Of a DNA stretch of 64,000 bases, positions 18,201-28,015 are shown piece by piece. The notes below the pieces were generated by a model. The model searched no databases. It worked only from the letters and a program-made list of their open reading frames with translations, and was not told where the DNA came from. Origin of the DNA: Bacteroidales bacterium. GTDB lineage: Bacteria; Bacteroidota; Bacteroidia; Bacteroidales; F082. The position numbers and the translations under genes were made by a program. The DNA lies in NCBI GenBank assembly GCA_016285355.1, contig JAEEQP010000014.1:1-64000 (forward strand), in the 5' to 3' direction. Position 1 is the stretch's first letter, and every line of letters starts with the position of its first letter.

Positions 18201-18769
18201 GTCGCGTGAGGGCGATTAGCGGTGTGATTGATACTGGTCCGCAGGTTGTTACGCAAACTATTACACTCAACCAAGGTTGGAACTGGATTTCGTTCAACGT
18301 GGAGACTACCTTAGACGACTTGAAGGCAGTGCTTGTGGAGGCTTTGCCAACAGGCAACAACACGGCAATCACCATCAAGTCGCAGACGCAAAACGTCAAA
18401 TACCAACGTGGCAGATGGGCTGGACAGTTGGCAACTTTGGATATGACTCAAATGTACACGATTGCGGTCAGCTCCGACTGCGAAATCTCATTGGAAGGCA
18501 TACCTATCAATCCTTCTACGTTAACGGTTACCATCAACAAAGGTGTTAATTGGATTGCATTTCCATACGGTGAAAGCATGACCGTTATGGACTTTTTCGG
18601 TTCATTCCCTGTAAATAACGACATGGTCAAATCACAGTCACAAAACGCGAAATACCAACGCAACAGGTGGGGTGGACAATTGGGCACGCTTGTGCCAGGT
18701 CAAGGCTATGTCTATATCTCGGCAGATGAGAATGAAAGGACTTTCACTTTCCCTGCAAGCACGAAATAA
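15206..18769 (+). CDS. Secreted protein with four alternating InlB-like/DUF1566 units and a GWNW module
   Basis: ATG at 15206 gives 1187 residues. It is preferred over an upstream TTG because MRARDKIKKWLLLCFALVLGC is a good signal-peptide start. The body is a regular four-fold repeat of about 243 residues: an InlB-like B-repeat (GTVSGSGTF ... GYAFNYWTENG), then a DUF1566/Lcl domain (VVFWQSPDGTEGLMVAL, GWYLPSVGELRKLY, YWSSTEY, RVRAIRHF). Repeats lie at about 35-282, 284-525, 527-770 and 772-1010. A GWNW double repeat closes the protein (about 1016-1187). No catalytic residues are seen, so an adhesin or ligand-binding role is likely. Units two and three are especially alike in DNA. A terminator follows. 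Confidence 0.85.
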   Translation: MRARDKIKKWLLLCFALVLGCGMAHAAELLPDGPTPPDTCRVIATCSPLEGGTITGILDGYYSIGTVLTFTATANPGYYFSGWSNGFGEVVSVSKTYSFVVTYHCVLFANFTTQPGIGSLVTNADGSQGVLFHINAAGTEGWMVALDDASPSVCQWGDNSNVLALHEMPFQLPIALEDQSGYLNTSILRGLQDPESGYAATLVDFDNGWYLPSVGQLRKLYSALPFIETAITDAGGTTLSDGDYWSSSEYSTGQAFSPAFTLSPSNKGAGCRVRAIRNYIIAGSNVVVVASNNSSFGTAAVSGNGTFTNGQLVTVTATPTAGYAFDHWSEDGAAVSYDATYQFPFERSRSLVANFALMGSVGSIISNPDGSKGVVFWQSPDGTEGLMVALQDASDGCNWSENTNALTLVDKPYTLPIALEDVSGNTNTRCLRKHLDTQTGNFAANVVDFGHGWYLPSAGELRKLYAALPLIENALAVAGGVTLTNYTYWSSTEYNSGQAATATFSMSGKNKMDTGPVRAIRHFSTLGANAIAVRANNAASGTVSGGSSNFAYGQPVTVTATPNAGYIFNYWTENGMIVSYNAEYQFLFRRSRSLVAHFVVPGSVGSVVNNADGSRSVVFWQSPDGTEGLMVALEDASSEACAWGENVNALTLINKPYELPIALEDVSGNTNTRCIRNHQGTDNAYAASIVDFEHGWYLPSVGELRKLYAALPQIEPVLLNAGGVMLTGDTYWSSTEYSSGQAATATFNLGNKNKGDAGRVRAIRHFSASGPNAIAVKANDATIGTVSGSGTFNNGQTVTVTATPNQGYAFNYWTENGMIVSYDAEYSFPFTRSRSLVANFVLENSVGSVVTNADGSRGVVFYSDPSGEGYLMVALNDVSESCAWGPNQNVEPLEDWPSATPELLNDMNGQSNTQILRDWFENNTDYAACKPDFAHGWYLPSAGQLRKLYAVLPMVESIIINANGTLMTENSYWSSTERGSGTAWTPMFALSYDNKGNSCRVRAISGVIDTGPQVVTQTITLNQGWNWISFNVETTLDDLKAVLVEALPTGNNTAITIKSQTQNVKYQRGRWAGQLATLDMTQMYTIAVSSDCEISLEGIPINPSTLTVTINKGVNWIAFPYGESMTVMDFFGSFPVNNDMVKSQSQNAKYQRNRWGGQLGTLVPGQGYVYISADENERTFTFPASTK

Positions 18770-18789
18770 CTAACTCTATTCGAAAATGT

Positions 18790-18830
18790 AGAGGATGACC
18801 ATGACTTTTTTGGTCATCCTCTTCTTTTTT
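18790..18830 (+). terminator. Terminator after the DUF1566/InlB gene
   Basis: The 10-bp perfect stem GAGGATGACC (18791-18800) and GGTCATCCTC (18812-18821) is followed by a pyrimidine-rich tail with a T-run. Just downstream lies an 8-bp inverted repeat (AATGCAAG at 18840 and CTTGCATT at 18853) in the leader of the next gene. Confidence 0.8.
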
Positions 18831-18918
18831 ATCCAAAATAATGCAAGAATCCCTTGCATTGTATTGCTTTTTTCCCTTTATTTGTTGCAAAAATATATAC
18901 CATTTAAAACATAGTAAT

Positions 18919-21900
18919 ATGAAAAAGTCACTTACCTTAGTTCTTCTGGTGCTATTCTGCCTTTGCGGATATGCCCAGACCATCGATCCCGTCCTGAGAC
19001 AAGAGATGGGGCAAAGAAGTGACGATGAGAAGATTAAGGTCATCGTCATCATGAAATCGCAGTACGACAGGCAGCAACTCAACCGTCGTGCTGCACACTA
19101 TGTCACACGAGCCGACCGACGCGAGTTCGTTGTCAACGAGCTGAAACAGTTCGCCGAGGCTTCGCAGTATGATATTAGAAGGTCTCTTGATGAAATGGAA
19201 AGGAACGACATGACCACTGCTCCGAAAATCATCTGGATGGCTAATGCCTTGTATTTTTCCGCTACCAAACAAGCCATCAACGATTTGGCCTTACGAAGTG
19301 ATATTGCCATCATTGGTTTGGACGAGGAAAAGTACGCGTTATTTAACGAAGAGTCAAGTCAAGCCACCACGAACCGTGGCATTACATCCAATGTCACTCA
19401 AGTAAATGCTGACCAAGTATGGGATTTAGGTTACACAGGTCAAGGCGTGGTTGTGGCAGTTATCGACACGGGTGTGAACTACAATCACTTAGACCTTGCT
19501 GACCACCTTTGGGATGGAGGTGTAGAATACCCCCATCATGGGTATGACTTCTACAACAACGACAATGACCCCATGGACGACCACAGCCACGGCACGCACT
19601 GTGCTGGCACGGTGTGCGGCGACGGCACGGCAGGTCAGCAAACCGGTATGGCACCCGATGCCACGCTGATGTGCGTGAAAGTTTTGAATTCCAGCGGCAG
19701 CGGTTACGTGTCTGTCACCTGCAACGCCATGCAATGGGCGGTTGAACAAGGATGCGACTTGTTCAGCATGTCGTTGGGTTGGGCTAGTGCGACTATTACC
19801 GAACGTGAATTGTTCCGCACGACCTGCATGGCGGTTTTGGATGCCGGCGTTGTGGGTGCCATAGCTGCAGGTAATGAAGGCAGCGGCAACGAGCCGAACA
19901 ACGTGCGCGTGCCTGGCAGTTGCCCACCGCCTTACATGGACCCCATCCAAGCTAACAATGAAGGCGGCTTGTCCTGCACAGTTTGTGTGGGTGCCGTTGA
20001 TGTCAACGATAACGCGGCTTCCTTCACTTCACGTGGACCTGTTACATGGACGAATACTGTATTTGGTGATTATCCTTATACACCAGGCAGCACTATAGAT
20101 TTCGGTCTTATTCGTCCCGATGTGTGCGCTCCAGGTGTAAACATCACTTCTGCGGATTACACAGGCACCACGGGTTACTCCGTAAAGAGCGGTACTTCTA
20201 TGGCGACGCCATGTGTTGCGGGCTGCATCTCACTCTTGTTGAGCAAAAAACCCGATGCAACTCCTGAAGAGATTTGCCAAGTATTGGAAGAGACAGCTGT
20301 GCCGTTGGCCGAAGGCAAAAGCAACACTTACGGCTACGGCCGCGTGGATGTGCTGGCTGCCATCAATGCGCTGTATTCCGGTCCTTTGACTCTCGAATCC
20401 TTCACGGTCAACGACGGCTTAGGCAATAACGACGGCAAATTGAACGCAGGGGAAACCGTAAAGCTCAACCTCACGCTGACGAACGATTCCGAGGTTGTTA
20501 TTAATGGTGCTACTATGGTACTTTCAACCGAATCGGAATATGTCACCATCACCAACGGAACAGTGAATTTGCCCCGCTTTGGTGTAGGACAAACCCGAAT
20601 CCTTAACAACTTGTTTACCTTCAGTTTGAGCGATGATGCTCCTGCAAAAAGGAATATCCAATTCTTGGCCGAAACCTTTGTCAATGGCGAGTCGGTGGGG
20701 GCCTTTAGGATTAGCGTCATGGTATATGGCCATATCTTGAAATTTGTTGAAGTCACCGTGTTGAACGACAATAATGGCAACGGCTCACTTGAGGCTGGCG
20801 AAACCGCTAACTTGCATGTGGTTATTTCCAACGCTGGCAACGATCCGGCGGCATCAGTTATGGGAGCTTTGTCAACCACATACCCCTACCTTGCCATTAA
20901 TAGCAACAACAAATCTTTTGGTAGCCTTGAAGTCAATGAGCAAGCCTCAGCCGACTATAATGTCACACTTGCTGGTGGAGCCCCCGACAGCTACACCATC
21001 GGTTTCTCCCTCGACCTCGTCGATTCCGTCCAAAAGCACACCAATGTGGACTTAGAGCTGTGGAGGAAACCCATCACGCTCACTTCCAATCCTGCGGGAG
21101 CAGGAACATTGACGGGTGGAGGTTATTATGGGCAAGGACAAACTTGTACCATCACGGCAACACCCAACGATGGCTATGCTTTCGTGAAATGGACATTGAA
21201 TGGTGCAACAGTTTCTTACCTTTCCACATATACCTTTGAGGTTACTGGAGAGGCTAATTACGTTGCAAATTTCCAAGCGTTCGATAACAGTATCTTTATT
21301 GGTGATGGTTCCACTACCAACGCCTATCTTCCGAGTTATTCGTGGTATTGTTACACCTTGTCGCAACAAATCTATACCGCCGAAGAACTGAACCATACAG
21401 CTTGTGAGATTTCAAGTGTTTCTTTCTTCAATACGGTAAGTTCGTATGATACCCGCAATTATGCCATTTATATGGTAAATACCGAAAAGACGGCTTTTGA
21501 AAACAATTATGATTGGATAACCGTTTCGGAAGCCGACCAAGTATTTAGCGGTAGTGTGACTTTGAGTGCAGGCAGTTGGACGACCGTTTATTTCAATACG
21601 CCTTTCAATTATGATGGCTCTTCCAATGTTGCTCTCATAGTTGATGACAATACGGGTAGTTATTATTCCACGATGTATTGTAGGGTCTCTCCTACCGAAA
21701 GCAACCAGGCCATGTATGTTTATAACGACTACACAGATTATAATCCAGCTAACCCTACAGATTACTATGGTACTCCGTTAGCGGTAAAGAATCAAGTTGT
21801 CCTTGGTATTGCCAGTTATGACTACACGGTCACAGTCTCGGCTAGTCCTGAGGAAGGCGGCCAGGTGAGCGGAGGAGAAGGCTTGTATTATCATGGTCAA

Positions 21901-24900
21901 CCCTGCACGGTGACGGCTACTCCGAACCTGGACTATTGCTTCTATTATTGGACCAAGAATGGCTCAATTGTATCTACCGAAGCCAATTACACTTTCCAGG
22001 TCACGGAGAGCACGCAATTGGTGGCTGTTTTCGGCCTGCCGCTCAACATCACTGTTTCGGCCAATCCAGCGGAGGGCGGTATGGTGTCAGGTGCCGGTGC
22101 CTTTGATTACGGATCCTCGGCTACGATTACGGCTACAGCCAATGACGGCTATGTCTTCTATAGGTGGACAAAAAACGGCTCAGCGGTTTCATACCTTTCC
22201 ACCTATACTTTCTCGGTGACTTCCGATGCGGAATATGTGGCTGAATTCCAATGGGTTTCAAATGGTGTCGCCATTGGTGATGCGGTAACAACGAACAGTT
22301 TACTTCCCAGTTATTACTTTTACAGCTATACTTTGTCGCAGCAGATTTATACTGCTGAAGAAATTGGAATGCCTTGTGAGATTTCCAGTATATCTTTCTT
22401 CAACACGGGTAACCAGAATACACGGTCCTATACGATTTACTTGAAACATACCGACAAGTCCTCTTTCGAGAGTTCTAACGATTGGATTACCGTCACCGAG
22501 GCTGACGAGGTGTTTACAGGAGATGTCACAATGGTGTCGAACAATTGGACTTCTATTGCCTTCGACACGCCTTTCATGTACGATGGCACTTCCAATCTTG
22601 CCCTTATTGTGGATGACAACACGGGCAGCTGGAATTATTACAGCATGTACTATAGGGTGTTTAATACCACGGATTATCAGGCCATTTACATATACGGCGA
22701 CGGCACCGATTACGATCCGTTCGATCCTTCGGATTACTCTGGAAACCTCTTGTCGGTGAAGAACCAAATCATTCTCGGTTTCCCATGTTCCGTTACGGCT
22801 ACAGCCAATCCTACGGAAGGCGGCACGGTGAGTGGTTCTGGTAGCTTTGCTATGGGCACAACTTGCACTTTGACAGCCACACCCAACGACGGTTACATCT
22901 TTGTGAATTGGACTGAGGACGGCACTGTGGTTTCATACGACACGATTTATTCCTTCACCGTTAGTGGTGACAGGAATTTGGTGGCCAACTTTGCCGAAGA
23001 AGGGTCGATGTGTCGCATCGTCTTTGATTTGTATGACTCATACGGTGACAGTTGGAATGGCAATTACTTGGTCATTGACTATGGTAACGGCCAATCCGAG
23101 CAGATGACTGTAAATAGTGGTTCGTATGCCTCCTATTCTCGTGTTGTTGCAACGGGTAGTAATATCACTCTATCTTGGATTGCTGGCTATTATATAAGTG
23201 AATGCTCCTTCGACATCAGCTTTGAAAATGGTGTCTTAATTTATCATGGGGCAGGTATCAGTTCCAGTTTCCAATATGAGTTCACTCTTGATTGTGGAGA
23301 GGCCACTGCACCTCACACCATTACCGCTGTTGCCAGTCCTGTGGAGGGTGGCACCGTGGAAGGTGCAGGCACTTACACTGGTGGCACGGTCGTCACCTTG
23401 ACAGCCACTCCCAACTCAGGTTATACCTTCATGTATTGGACGGAGAATGGAACGACAGTCTCGTCAGATGCCAACTATTCCTTCCTCGTCTCCTCTGACC
23501 GCGATTTGGTGGCTCACTTCTCCTTGCCTCTTACCGTTTCTGTTACGGCCAATATGACTGAAGGCGGAACAGTTACTGGAGGCGGGACATTCACCTATGG
23601 CACTACCTGCACTTTGACTGCCTCGCCTAATCCTGGCTATGTTTTCAATAGTTGGACGAAGAATGGCACAGTGGTGTCATGCCTTTCCTCATTGACAATA
23701 ACTGTGACGGAGAGTGCGGAATACGTTGCGAACTTCCAACAAATGGACGGCATTGTCATAGGAGGCGCAGTATCATCAAGCTATTATCTTCCCACCTATT
23801 ACTATTATTCCTTGACGGAGCAAATCTACACGGCAAGTGAAATTGGCGGAGAGGCTACCGAGATTTCCAGCGTGTCGTTCTTCAACACGGGTACAAGTAA
23901 CATTACCCGCAACATGAATGTCTATATGGTCAACACCGACAAGACCTCGTTTGGAAGCAACACCGACTGGATTCCAGTGACAGATGCGAACCTGGTGTTC
24001 AGCGGCAATGTGACCATGTCCGCTCGCAGTTGGGTGACCATCTACTTCAGCACGCCATTCGCCTACGACGGAGTGTCCAATGTTGCATTAATCGTTGACG
24101 ACAACTCTAACAGTTACAACTCCTATACAAATTGCCGGACCTTCAACACCGATGAGAGCCAAGCTATCCGTATCTTTGGCTCTGGTACGGACTATGACCC
24201 GTATGCTCCAAATAGTTATACAGGCACGCTCATGTCGCAGAAAAACCAAGTCATCTTTGGCATTCCGAACTATGAATTTACAGTAGCGGTTTCGGCTAAT
24301 CCTTCTGAAGGTGGCACAGTAAGTGGAGGCGGAGGCACATATTTCTATGGTCAGCCTATCATCCTCACTGCCACGCCAGCCGAAGGTTATGTGTTCAACT
24401 ATTGGACAAAGAACGGCGAGGTGGTTTCTTACTTCTCCAACTTTAGTTTGTCCGTAACCGAATCCGGAGAATATGTAGCGGAGTTCCAGGAAATCAATGG
24501 CATGGTTGTAGGAGAGGCTGCCAATTCCAATTATGACCTCCCGACCTATTCCTATTACCCCTATTCATTGTCACAGCAAATCTACACGGCAGAGGAGATG
24601 GGTGGCGAGGCAAATGAATTCGCAAGTTTGTCCTTCTTCAATATTGGAAGTGCCAAAACCCGCAACTTTACTATCTACATGGTCAACACCGATAAGTCAA
24701 CCTTTGAAGACAATTACGACTGGATTACTATTACGGAAGCTGACCAAGTGTTCAATGGTAATGTCACCATGTCAGCCCAGGCTTGGGTAACGATATGTTT
24801 GGACACGCCATTCAATTATGACGGTACTTCAAATGTTGCCCTTGTGGTGGATGACAATTCAGGCAGTTGGAATTACGGAACGAGTAGTTGGCGTACATTC

Positions 24901-27795
24901 AATACGGATGAAACACAATCGATTCGAATCTATGGTTCAGGTATAGATTATGACCCATTTAACACATCGGAATATAGCGGATATCGTCCATTGGCGAAGA
25001 ACCAAGTTATTTTCGGATTCCCTTGTTCTGTCAATGCTACGGCTAATCCTACTGCCGGCGGAACGATTAGCGGTACAGGAACCTATGGCATGGGAGCCAC
25101 TTGCACCTTGACGGCTATGCCCAATCCTGGCTACTACTTCCTGAATTGGACCAAGGATGATGTTGTGGTTTCGTATGATGCTGCCTATTCCTTCACCGTC
25201 AATGGCAACATGGATTTGGTGGCCAACTTTGTCGCTGGATGGTCGACATGCACGATTGTCTTCGATTTGTATGACTCTTATGGCGACGGTTATACGGGCA
25301 ATTACTTGGTCGTAGACTATGGAGATGGCACTTCCGAACAGCTTACTGTGGCAAGCGGTTCATTTGCTTCCTATTCCCGCGAAGTCGCAACGGGATGTAA
25401 CATTACACTGTCATGGATTTCTGGATCATACCCAGGGGATTGCTCTTTCGACATCAGGTTTGAAAACGGTGTTATGATATATCATGGGGCGAATCTCAAT
25501 TCCAATTTCTATCAGGAACTCCCCATCAATTGTGCGGTTGCTACTGCTCCTCATACCATTACCGCTATTGCTGATCCCGAGGAGGGCGGTATCGTCGGGG
25601 GTGCGGGTACTTATGAAAGCGGTACTGTCATCACATTGACGGCTACTCCCAACCAAGGTTACACCTTCATGTATTGGACGGAGGATGGGACAACGGTTTC
25701 ATCGGATGCCAACTATTCCTTCCTCGTCTCCTCTGACCGCGATTTAGTGGCACACTTCTCCTTGCCTCTTACCGTTTCTGTTACGACCAATATGGTTGGA
25801 AGCGGAACAGTTTCTGGAGGCGGGATATTCAACTATGGCACTACCTGCACTTTGACCGCCACGCCTAATTCAGGCTATGTTTTCAACAATTGGACAAAGA
25901 ATGGCTCAGTAGTGTCATGTCTTTCCTCATTGACAATAACGGTGACGGAATCAGCCGAATATGTAGCGAACTTCGAACAAATGGACGGCATAATCATAGG
26001 TGAAGCGACCTACGCCAACGCGTATCTTCCCACCTATTACTATTATTCCTTGACGGAGCAAATCTACACGGCAAATGAGATGGGCGGTGTGGCTACCGAG
26101 ATTTCCAGCGTGTCGTTCTTCAACACGGGTACAAGTAGCATTACCCGCAACATGAGTGTCTACATGGTCAATACCGAGAAGACCTCGTTTGAGAGCAACA
26201 CCGACTGGATTCCGGTGACAGATGCAAATCTGGTGTTCAGCGGCAATGTGACCATGACCTCCCGTAGCTGGGTGACCATCTATTTCAATACGCCATTCGC
26301 CTACGACGGAGTGTCCAATGTTGCCTTGATTGTGGACGATAACTCATATAGTTACAATTCATATACGAGTTGCCGTACCTTCGACACCGAAGAAAACCAA
26401 GCACTCCGTATTTATAGCTATAGCACAAATTACGACCCGTATGCTCCGAATAATTATACAGGCACGCTCATGTCGGAAAAGAACCAAGTGATCTTTGGTA
26501 TTCCGAATTACGAATTTACGCTAACGGTTTCAGCCAGCCCTGAAGAAGGAGGAACGGTGAGCGGTGCCAATGGTGGTCTCTATTTCTATGGTCAACCTGT
26601 TAACCTTGTTGCTACGCCAAACGAAGGCTACTTGTTCTTGAACTGGAGCAAAAACGGCGAAGTGGTCAGTTGCAATTCTAATTTCAGTTTCACTGTGACA
26701 GAGGATGCCGAATTAGAGGCGGTCTTCATGCAGCTTGACGGTACGCTGATTGGTTCAGGCGAATCGACAAACGCATATCTGCCGAGTTATTCCTATTACT
26801 GTTACACTCTTTCGCAGCAAATCTACACTTCAGATGAGATAGGTGAGGCTGGAAGTATTTATTCTGTTTCCTACTTCAACGCAGGGTACACCAAGACCCG
26901 CAATTACAACATCTATATGGTGCATACTGATAAGACGGCATTTGAAAGCACTACCGACTGGATTACAGTTTCGGAAGCCGACCTGGTTTACAGCGGTAAC
27001 GTGACCATGACCAATGGCTATTGGACGACAATTACCCTCGACACGCCATTTGACTACGACGGCATTTCCAATCTTGCCATCATCTTTGATGACAATACAG
27101 GAAGTTGGACAAGTAACAACATGGCATGCCGCGTGTTTAATACTGACGGTAACCAAGCCATCCGCGTTTACAGCGACGGCACCAACTATGACCCCTACAA
27201 TCCTTCGGAGTATAGCGGCACACTTTATTCGGTGAAAAACCAGATTATCCTTGGCATTACGCCTTCGATATCGCAACAGACTATTGAATTGGCCCAAGGC
27301 TGGAACTGGTTCTCGAGCTATATAGAGATTACTCTGGATGACCTTAAAGCAGCTTTATTGACCGCTGTGCCCGGCACTAACATCACCATTAAGTCGAGAA
27401 CACAGAACACAGCCTACAACCCCGTCTCGAATCGTTGGGGTGGAACGTTGCACTCGTTGGATGTGGCCTATATGTACATGATCTATGTTAGCAGCAATTG
27501 TACGATTACGCTGACAGGCGACCCCATCAACCCGGCAGAACATCCGGTTACCATCTCTTATGGTGCCAACTGGATTGCATTCCCATTCAGTGAGACCATG
27601 TCTCTCAGCAATGCCTTTGTAGGATTCGCTGCCAATGGCGACGTTGTCAAATCCATGAGTAAGAATGCCAGCTATAGAAACGGACGATGGGGAGGAAGTC
27701 TCAATACCCTTGTGCCCGGACAGGGTTACATGTACAATTCAAATGTTCATGGAAATAGAACCTTTATTTTCCCGACGAGCAGTAAGAAAAAGTAG
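18919..27795 (+). CDS. Giant secreted subtilisin-like (S8) peptidase with InlB and LSQQIY modules
   Basis: The start MKKSLTLVLLVLFCLCGYAQ at 18919 gives a clean signal peptide and 2958 residues. The S8 domain has a complete triad: Asp183 (VVAVIDTGVNYNHLDL), His224 (HGTHCAGTV) and Ser427 (SGTSMATPCVAGC). CARDB/Ig-like segments follow (about 490-715). After them come eleven InlB-like B-repeats, six LSQQIY modules, two Ca-binding-like DLYDSYGDG modules (from about 1363 and 2108) and a terminal GWNW module. A super-unit of about 746 residues occurs twice (DNA 22780-25015 and 25021-27260). Export and adhesion by the non-catalytic part are inferred. No classical T9SS tail is present. No exact TAnnTTTG element was found upstream. 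Confidence 0.9.
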   Translation: MKKSLTLVLLVLFCLCGYAQTIDPVLRQEMGQRSDDEKIKVIVIMKSQYDRQQLNRRAAHYVTRADRREFVVNELKQFAEASQYDIRRSLDEMERNDMTTAPKIIWMANALYFSATKQAINDLALRSDIAIIGLDEEKYALFNEESSQATTNRGITSNVTQVNADQVWDLGYTGQGVVVAVIDTGVNYNHLDLADHLWDGGVEYPHHGYDFYNNDNDPMDDHSHGTHCAGTVCGDGTAGQQTGMAPDATLMCVKVLNSSGSGYVSVTCNAMQWAVEQGCDLFSMSLGWASATITERELFRTTCMAVLDAGVVGAIAAGNEGSGNEPNNVRVPGSCPPPYMDPIQANNEGGLSCTVCVGAVDVNDNAASFTSRGPVTWTNTVFGDYPYTPGSTIDFGLIRPDVCAPGVNITSADYTGTTGYSVKSGTSMATPCVAGCISLLLSKKPDATPEEICQVLEETAVPLAEGKSNTYGYGRVDVLAAINALYSGPLTLESFTVNDGLGNNDGKLNAGETVKLNLTLTNDSEVVINGATMVLSTESEYVTITNGTVNLPRFGVGQTRILNNLFTFSLSDDAPAKRNIQFLAETFVNGESVGAFRISVMVYGHILKFVEVTVLNDNNGNGSLEAGETANLHVVISNAGNDPAASVMGALSTTYPYLAINSNNKSFGSLEVNEQASADYNVTLAGGAPDSYTIGFSLDLVDSVQKHTNVDLELWRKPITLTSNPAGAGTLTGGGYYGQGQTCTITATPNDGYAFVKWTLNGATVSYLSTYTFEVTGEANYVANFQAFDNSIFIGDGSTTNAYLPSYSWYCYTLSQQIYTAEELNHTACEISSVSFFNTVSSYDTRNYAIYMVNTEKTAFENNYDWITVSEADQVFSGSVTLSAGSWTTVYFNTPFNYDGSSNVALIVDDNTGSYYSTMYCRVSPTESNQAMYVYNDYTDYNPANPTDYYGTPLAVKNQVVLGIASYDYTVTVSASPEEGGQVSGGEGLYYHGQPCTVTATPNLDYCFYYWTKNGSIVSTEANYTFQVTESTQLVAVFGLPLNITVSANPAEGGMVSGAGAFDYGSSATITATANDGYVFYRWTKNGSAVSYLSTYTFSVTSDAEYVAEFQWVSNGVAIGDAVTTNSLLPSYYFYSYTLSQQIYTAEEIGMPCEISSISFFNTGNQNTRSYTIYLKHTDKSSFESSNDWITVTEADEVFTGDVTMVSNNWTSIAFDTPFMYDGTSNLALIVDDNTGSWNYYSMYYRVFNTTDYQAIYIYGDGTDYDPFDPSDYSGNLLSVKNQIILGFPCSVTATANPTEGGTVSGSGSFAMGTTCTLTATPNDGYIFVNWTEDGTVVSYDTIYSFTVSGDRNLVANFAEEGSMCRIVFDLYDSYGDSWNGNYLVIDYGNGQSEQMTVNSGSYASYSRVVATGSNITLSWIAGYYISECSFDISFENGVLIYHGAGISSSFQYEFTLDCGEATAPHTITAVASPVEGGTVEGAGTYTGGTVVTLTATPNSGYTFMYWTENGTTVSSDANYSFLVSSDRDLVAHFSLPLTVSVTANMTEGGTVTGGGTFTYGTTCTLTASPNPGYVFNSWTKNGTVVSCLSSLTITVTESAEYVANFQQMDGIVIGGAVSSSYYLPTYYYYSLTEQIYTASEIGGEATEISSVSFFNTGTSNITRNMNVYMVNTDKTSFGSNTDWIPVTDANLVFSGNVTMSARSWVTIYFSTPFAYDGVSNVALIVDDNSNSYNSYTNCRTFNTDESQAIRIFGSGTDYDPYAPNSYTGTLMSQKNQVIFGIPNYEFTVAVSANPSEGGTVSGGGGTYFYGQPIILTATPAEGYVFNYWTKNGEVVSYFSNFSLSVTESGEYVAEFQEINGMVVGEAANSNYDLPTYSYYPYSLSQQIYTAEEMGGEANEFASLSFFNIGSAKTRNFTIYMVNTDKSTFEDNYDWITITEADQVFNGNVTMSAQAWVTICLDTPFNYDGTSNVALVVDDNSGSWNYGTSSWRTFNTDETQSIRIYGSGIDYDPFNTSEYSGYRPLAKNQVIFGFPCSVNATANPTAGGTISGTGTYGMGATCTLTAMPNPGYYFLNWTKDDVVVSYDAAYSFTVNGNMDLVANFVAGWSTCTIVFDLYDSYGDGYTGNYLVVDYGDGTSEQLTVASGSFASYSREVATGCNITLSWISGSYPGDCSFDIRFENGVMIYHGANLNSNFYQELPINCAVATAPHTITAIADPEEGGIVGGAGTYESGTVITLTATPNQGYTFMYWTEDGTTVSSDANYSFLVSSDRDLVAHFSLPLTVSVTTNMVGSGTVSGGGIFNYGTTCTLTATPNSGYVFNNWTKNGSVVSCLSSLTITVTESAEYVANFEQMDGIIIGEATYANAYLPTYYYYSLTEQIYTANEMGGVATEISSVSFFNTGTSSITRNMSVYMVNTEKTSFESNTDWIPVTDANLVFSGNVTMTSRSWVTIYFNTPFAYDGVSNVALIVDDNSYSYNSYTSCRTFDTEENQALRIYSYSTNYDPYAPNNYTGTLMSEKNQVIFGIPNYEFTLTVSASPEEGGTVSGANGGLYFYGQPVNLVATPNEGYLFLNWSKNGEVVSCNSNFSFTVTEDAELEAVFMQLDGTLIGSGESTNAYLPSYSYYCYTLSQQIYTSDEIGEAGSIYSVSYFNAGYTKTRNYNIYMVHTDKTAFESTTDWITVSEADLVYSGNVTMTNGYWTTITLDTPFDYDGISNLAIIFDDNTGSWTSNNMACRVFNTDGNQAIRVYSDGTNYDPYNPSEYSGTLYSVKNQIILGITPSISQQTIELAQGWNWFSSYIEITLDDLKAALLTAVPGTNITIKSRTQNTAYNPVSNRWGGTLHSLDVAYMYMIYVSSNCTITLTGDPINPAEHPVTISYGANWIAFPFSETMSLSNAFVGFAANGDVVKSMSKNASYRNGRWGGSLNTLVPGQGYMYNSNVHGNRTFIFPTSSKKK
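22780..27260 (+). repeat. Tandem duplication of about 2.24 kb inside the S8 peptidase gene
   Basis: The blocks 22780-25015 and 25021-27260 encode the same module order: InlB, DLYDSYGDG, InlB, InlB, LSQQIY (TEQ form), InlB, LSQQIY (SQQ form). Matching points lie about 2238 bp apart, for example CCAACTATTC at 23471 and 25709. Some stretches, such as around 23470-23560 and 25708-25798, are nearly identical including third codon positions. Confidence 0.8.
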
Positions 27796-27832
27796 ATTTA
27801 AAGAAAAGGGTGAACAATAACCCTGAAAACGA

Positions 27833-27870
27833 AAGCCGATGCCAAGCACTTTGGTGTCGGCTTTTTTGTT
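27833..27870 (+). terminator. Terminator after the S8 peptidase gene
   Basis: The stem AAGCCGATGCCA pairs with TGGTGTCGGCTT (one mismatch) and is followed by a long T-run. Confidence 0.85.
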
Positions 27871-27936
27871 TTTTCTGTAATGCTATGATGTATTGGAAAG
27901 CCTAATGAAAGTTGCTTATAAAAAACACAAAATGTA

Positions 27937-27967
27937 TTTGAATTTTGATTTTGTTTTTCTAACTTTG
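27937..27967 (+). promoter_or_regulatory. Promoter of the C25 peptidase gene
   Basis: TTTG (27937-27940), a 19-bp gap and TAACTTTG (27960-27967) form a near-consensus Bacteroidetes promoter 48 bp before the start at 28016. Confidence 0.75.
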
Positions 27968-28015
27968 CTACGAAATTATGAAAAATCAATCTATTAACAA
28001 CAAAATATTAATGTT

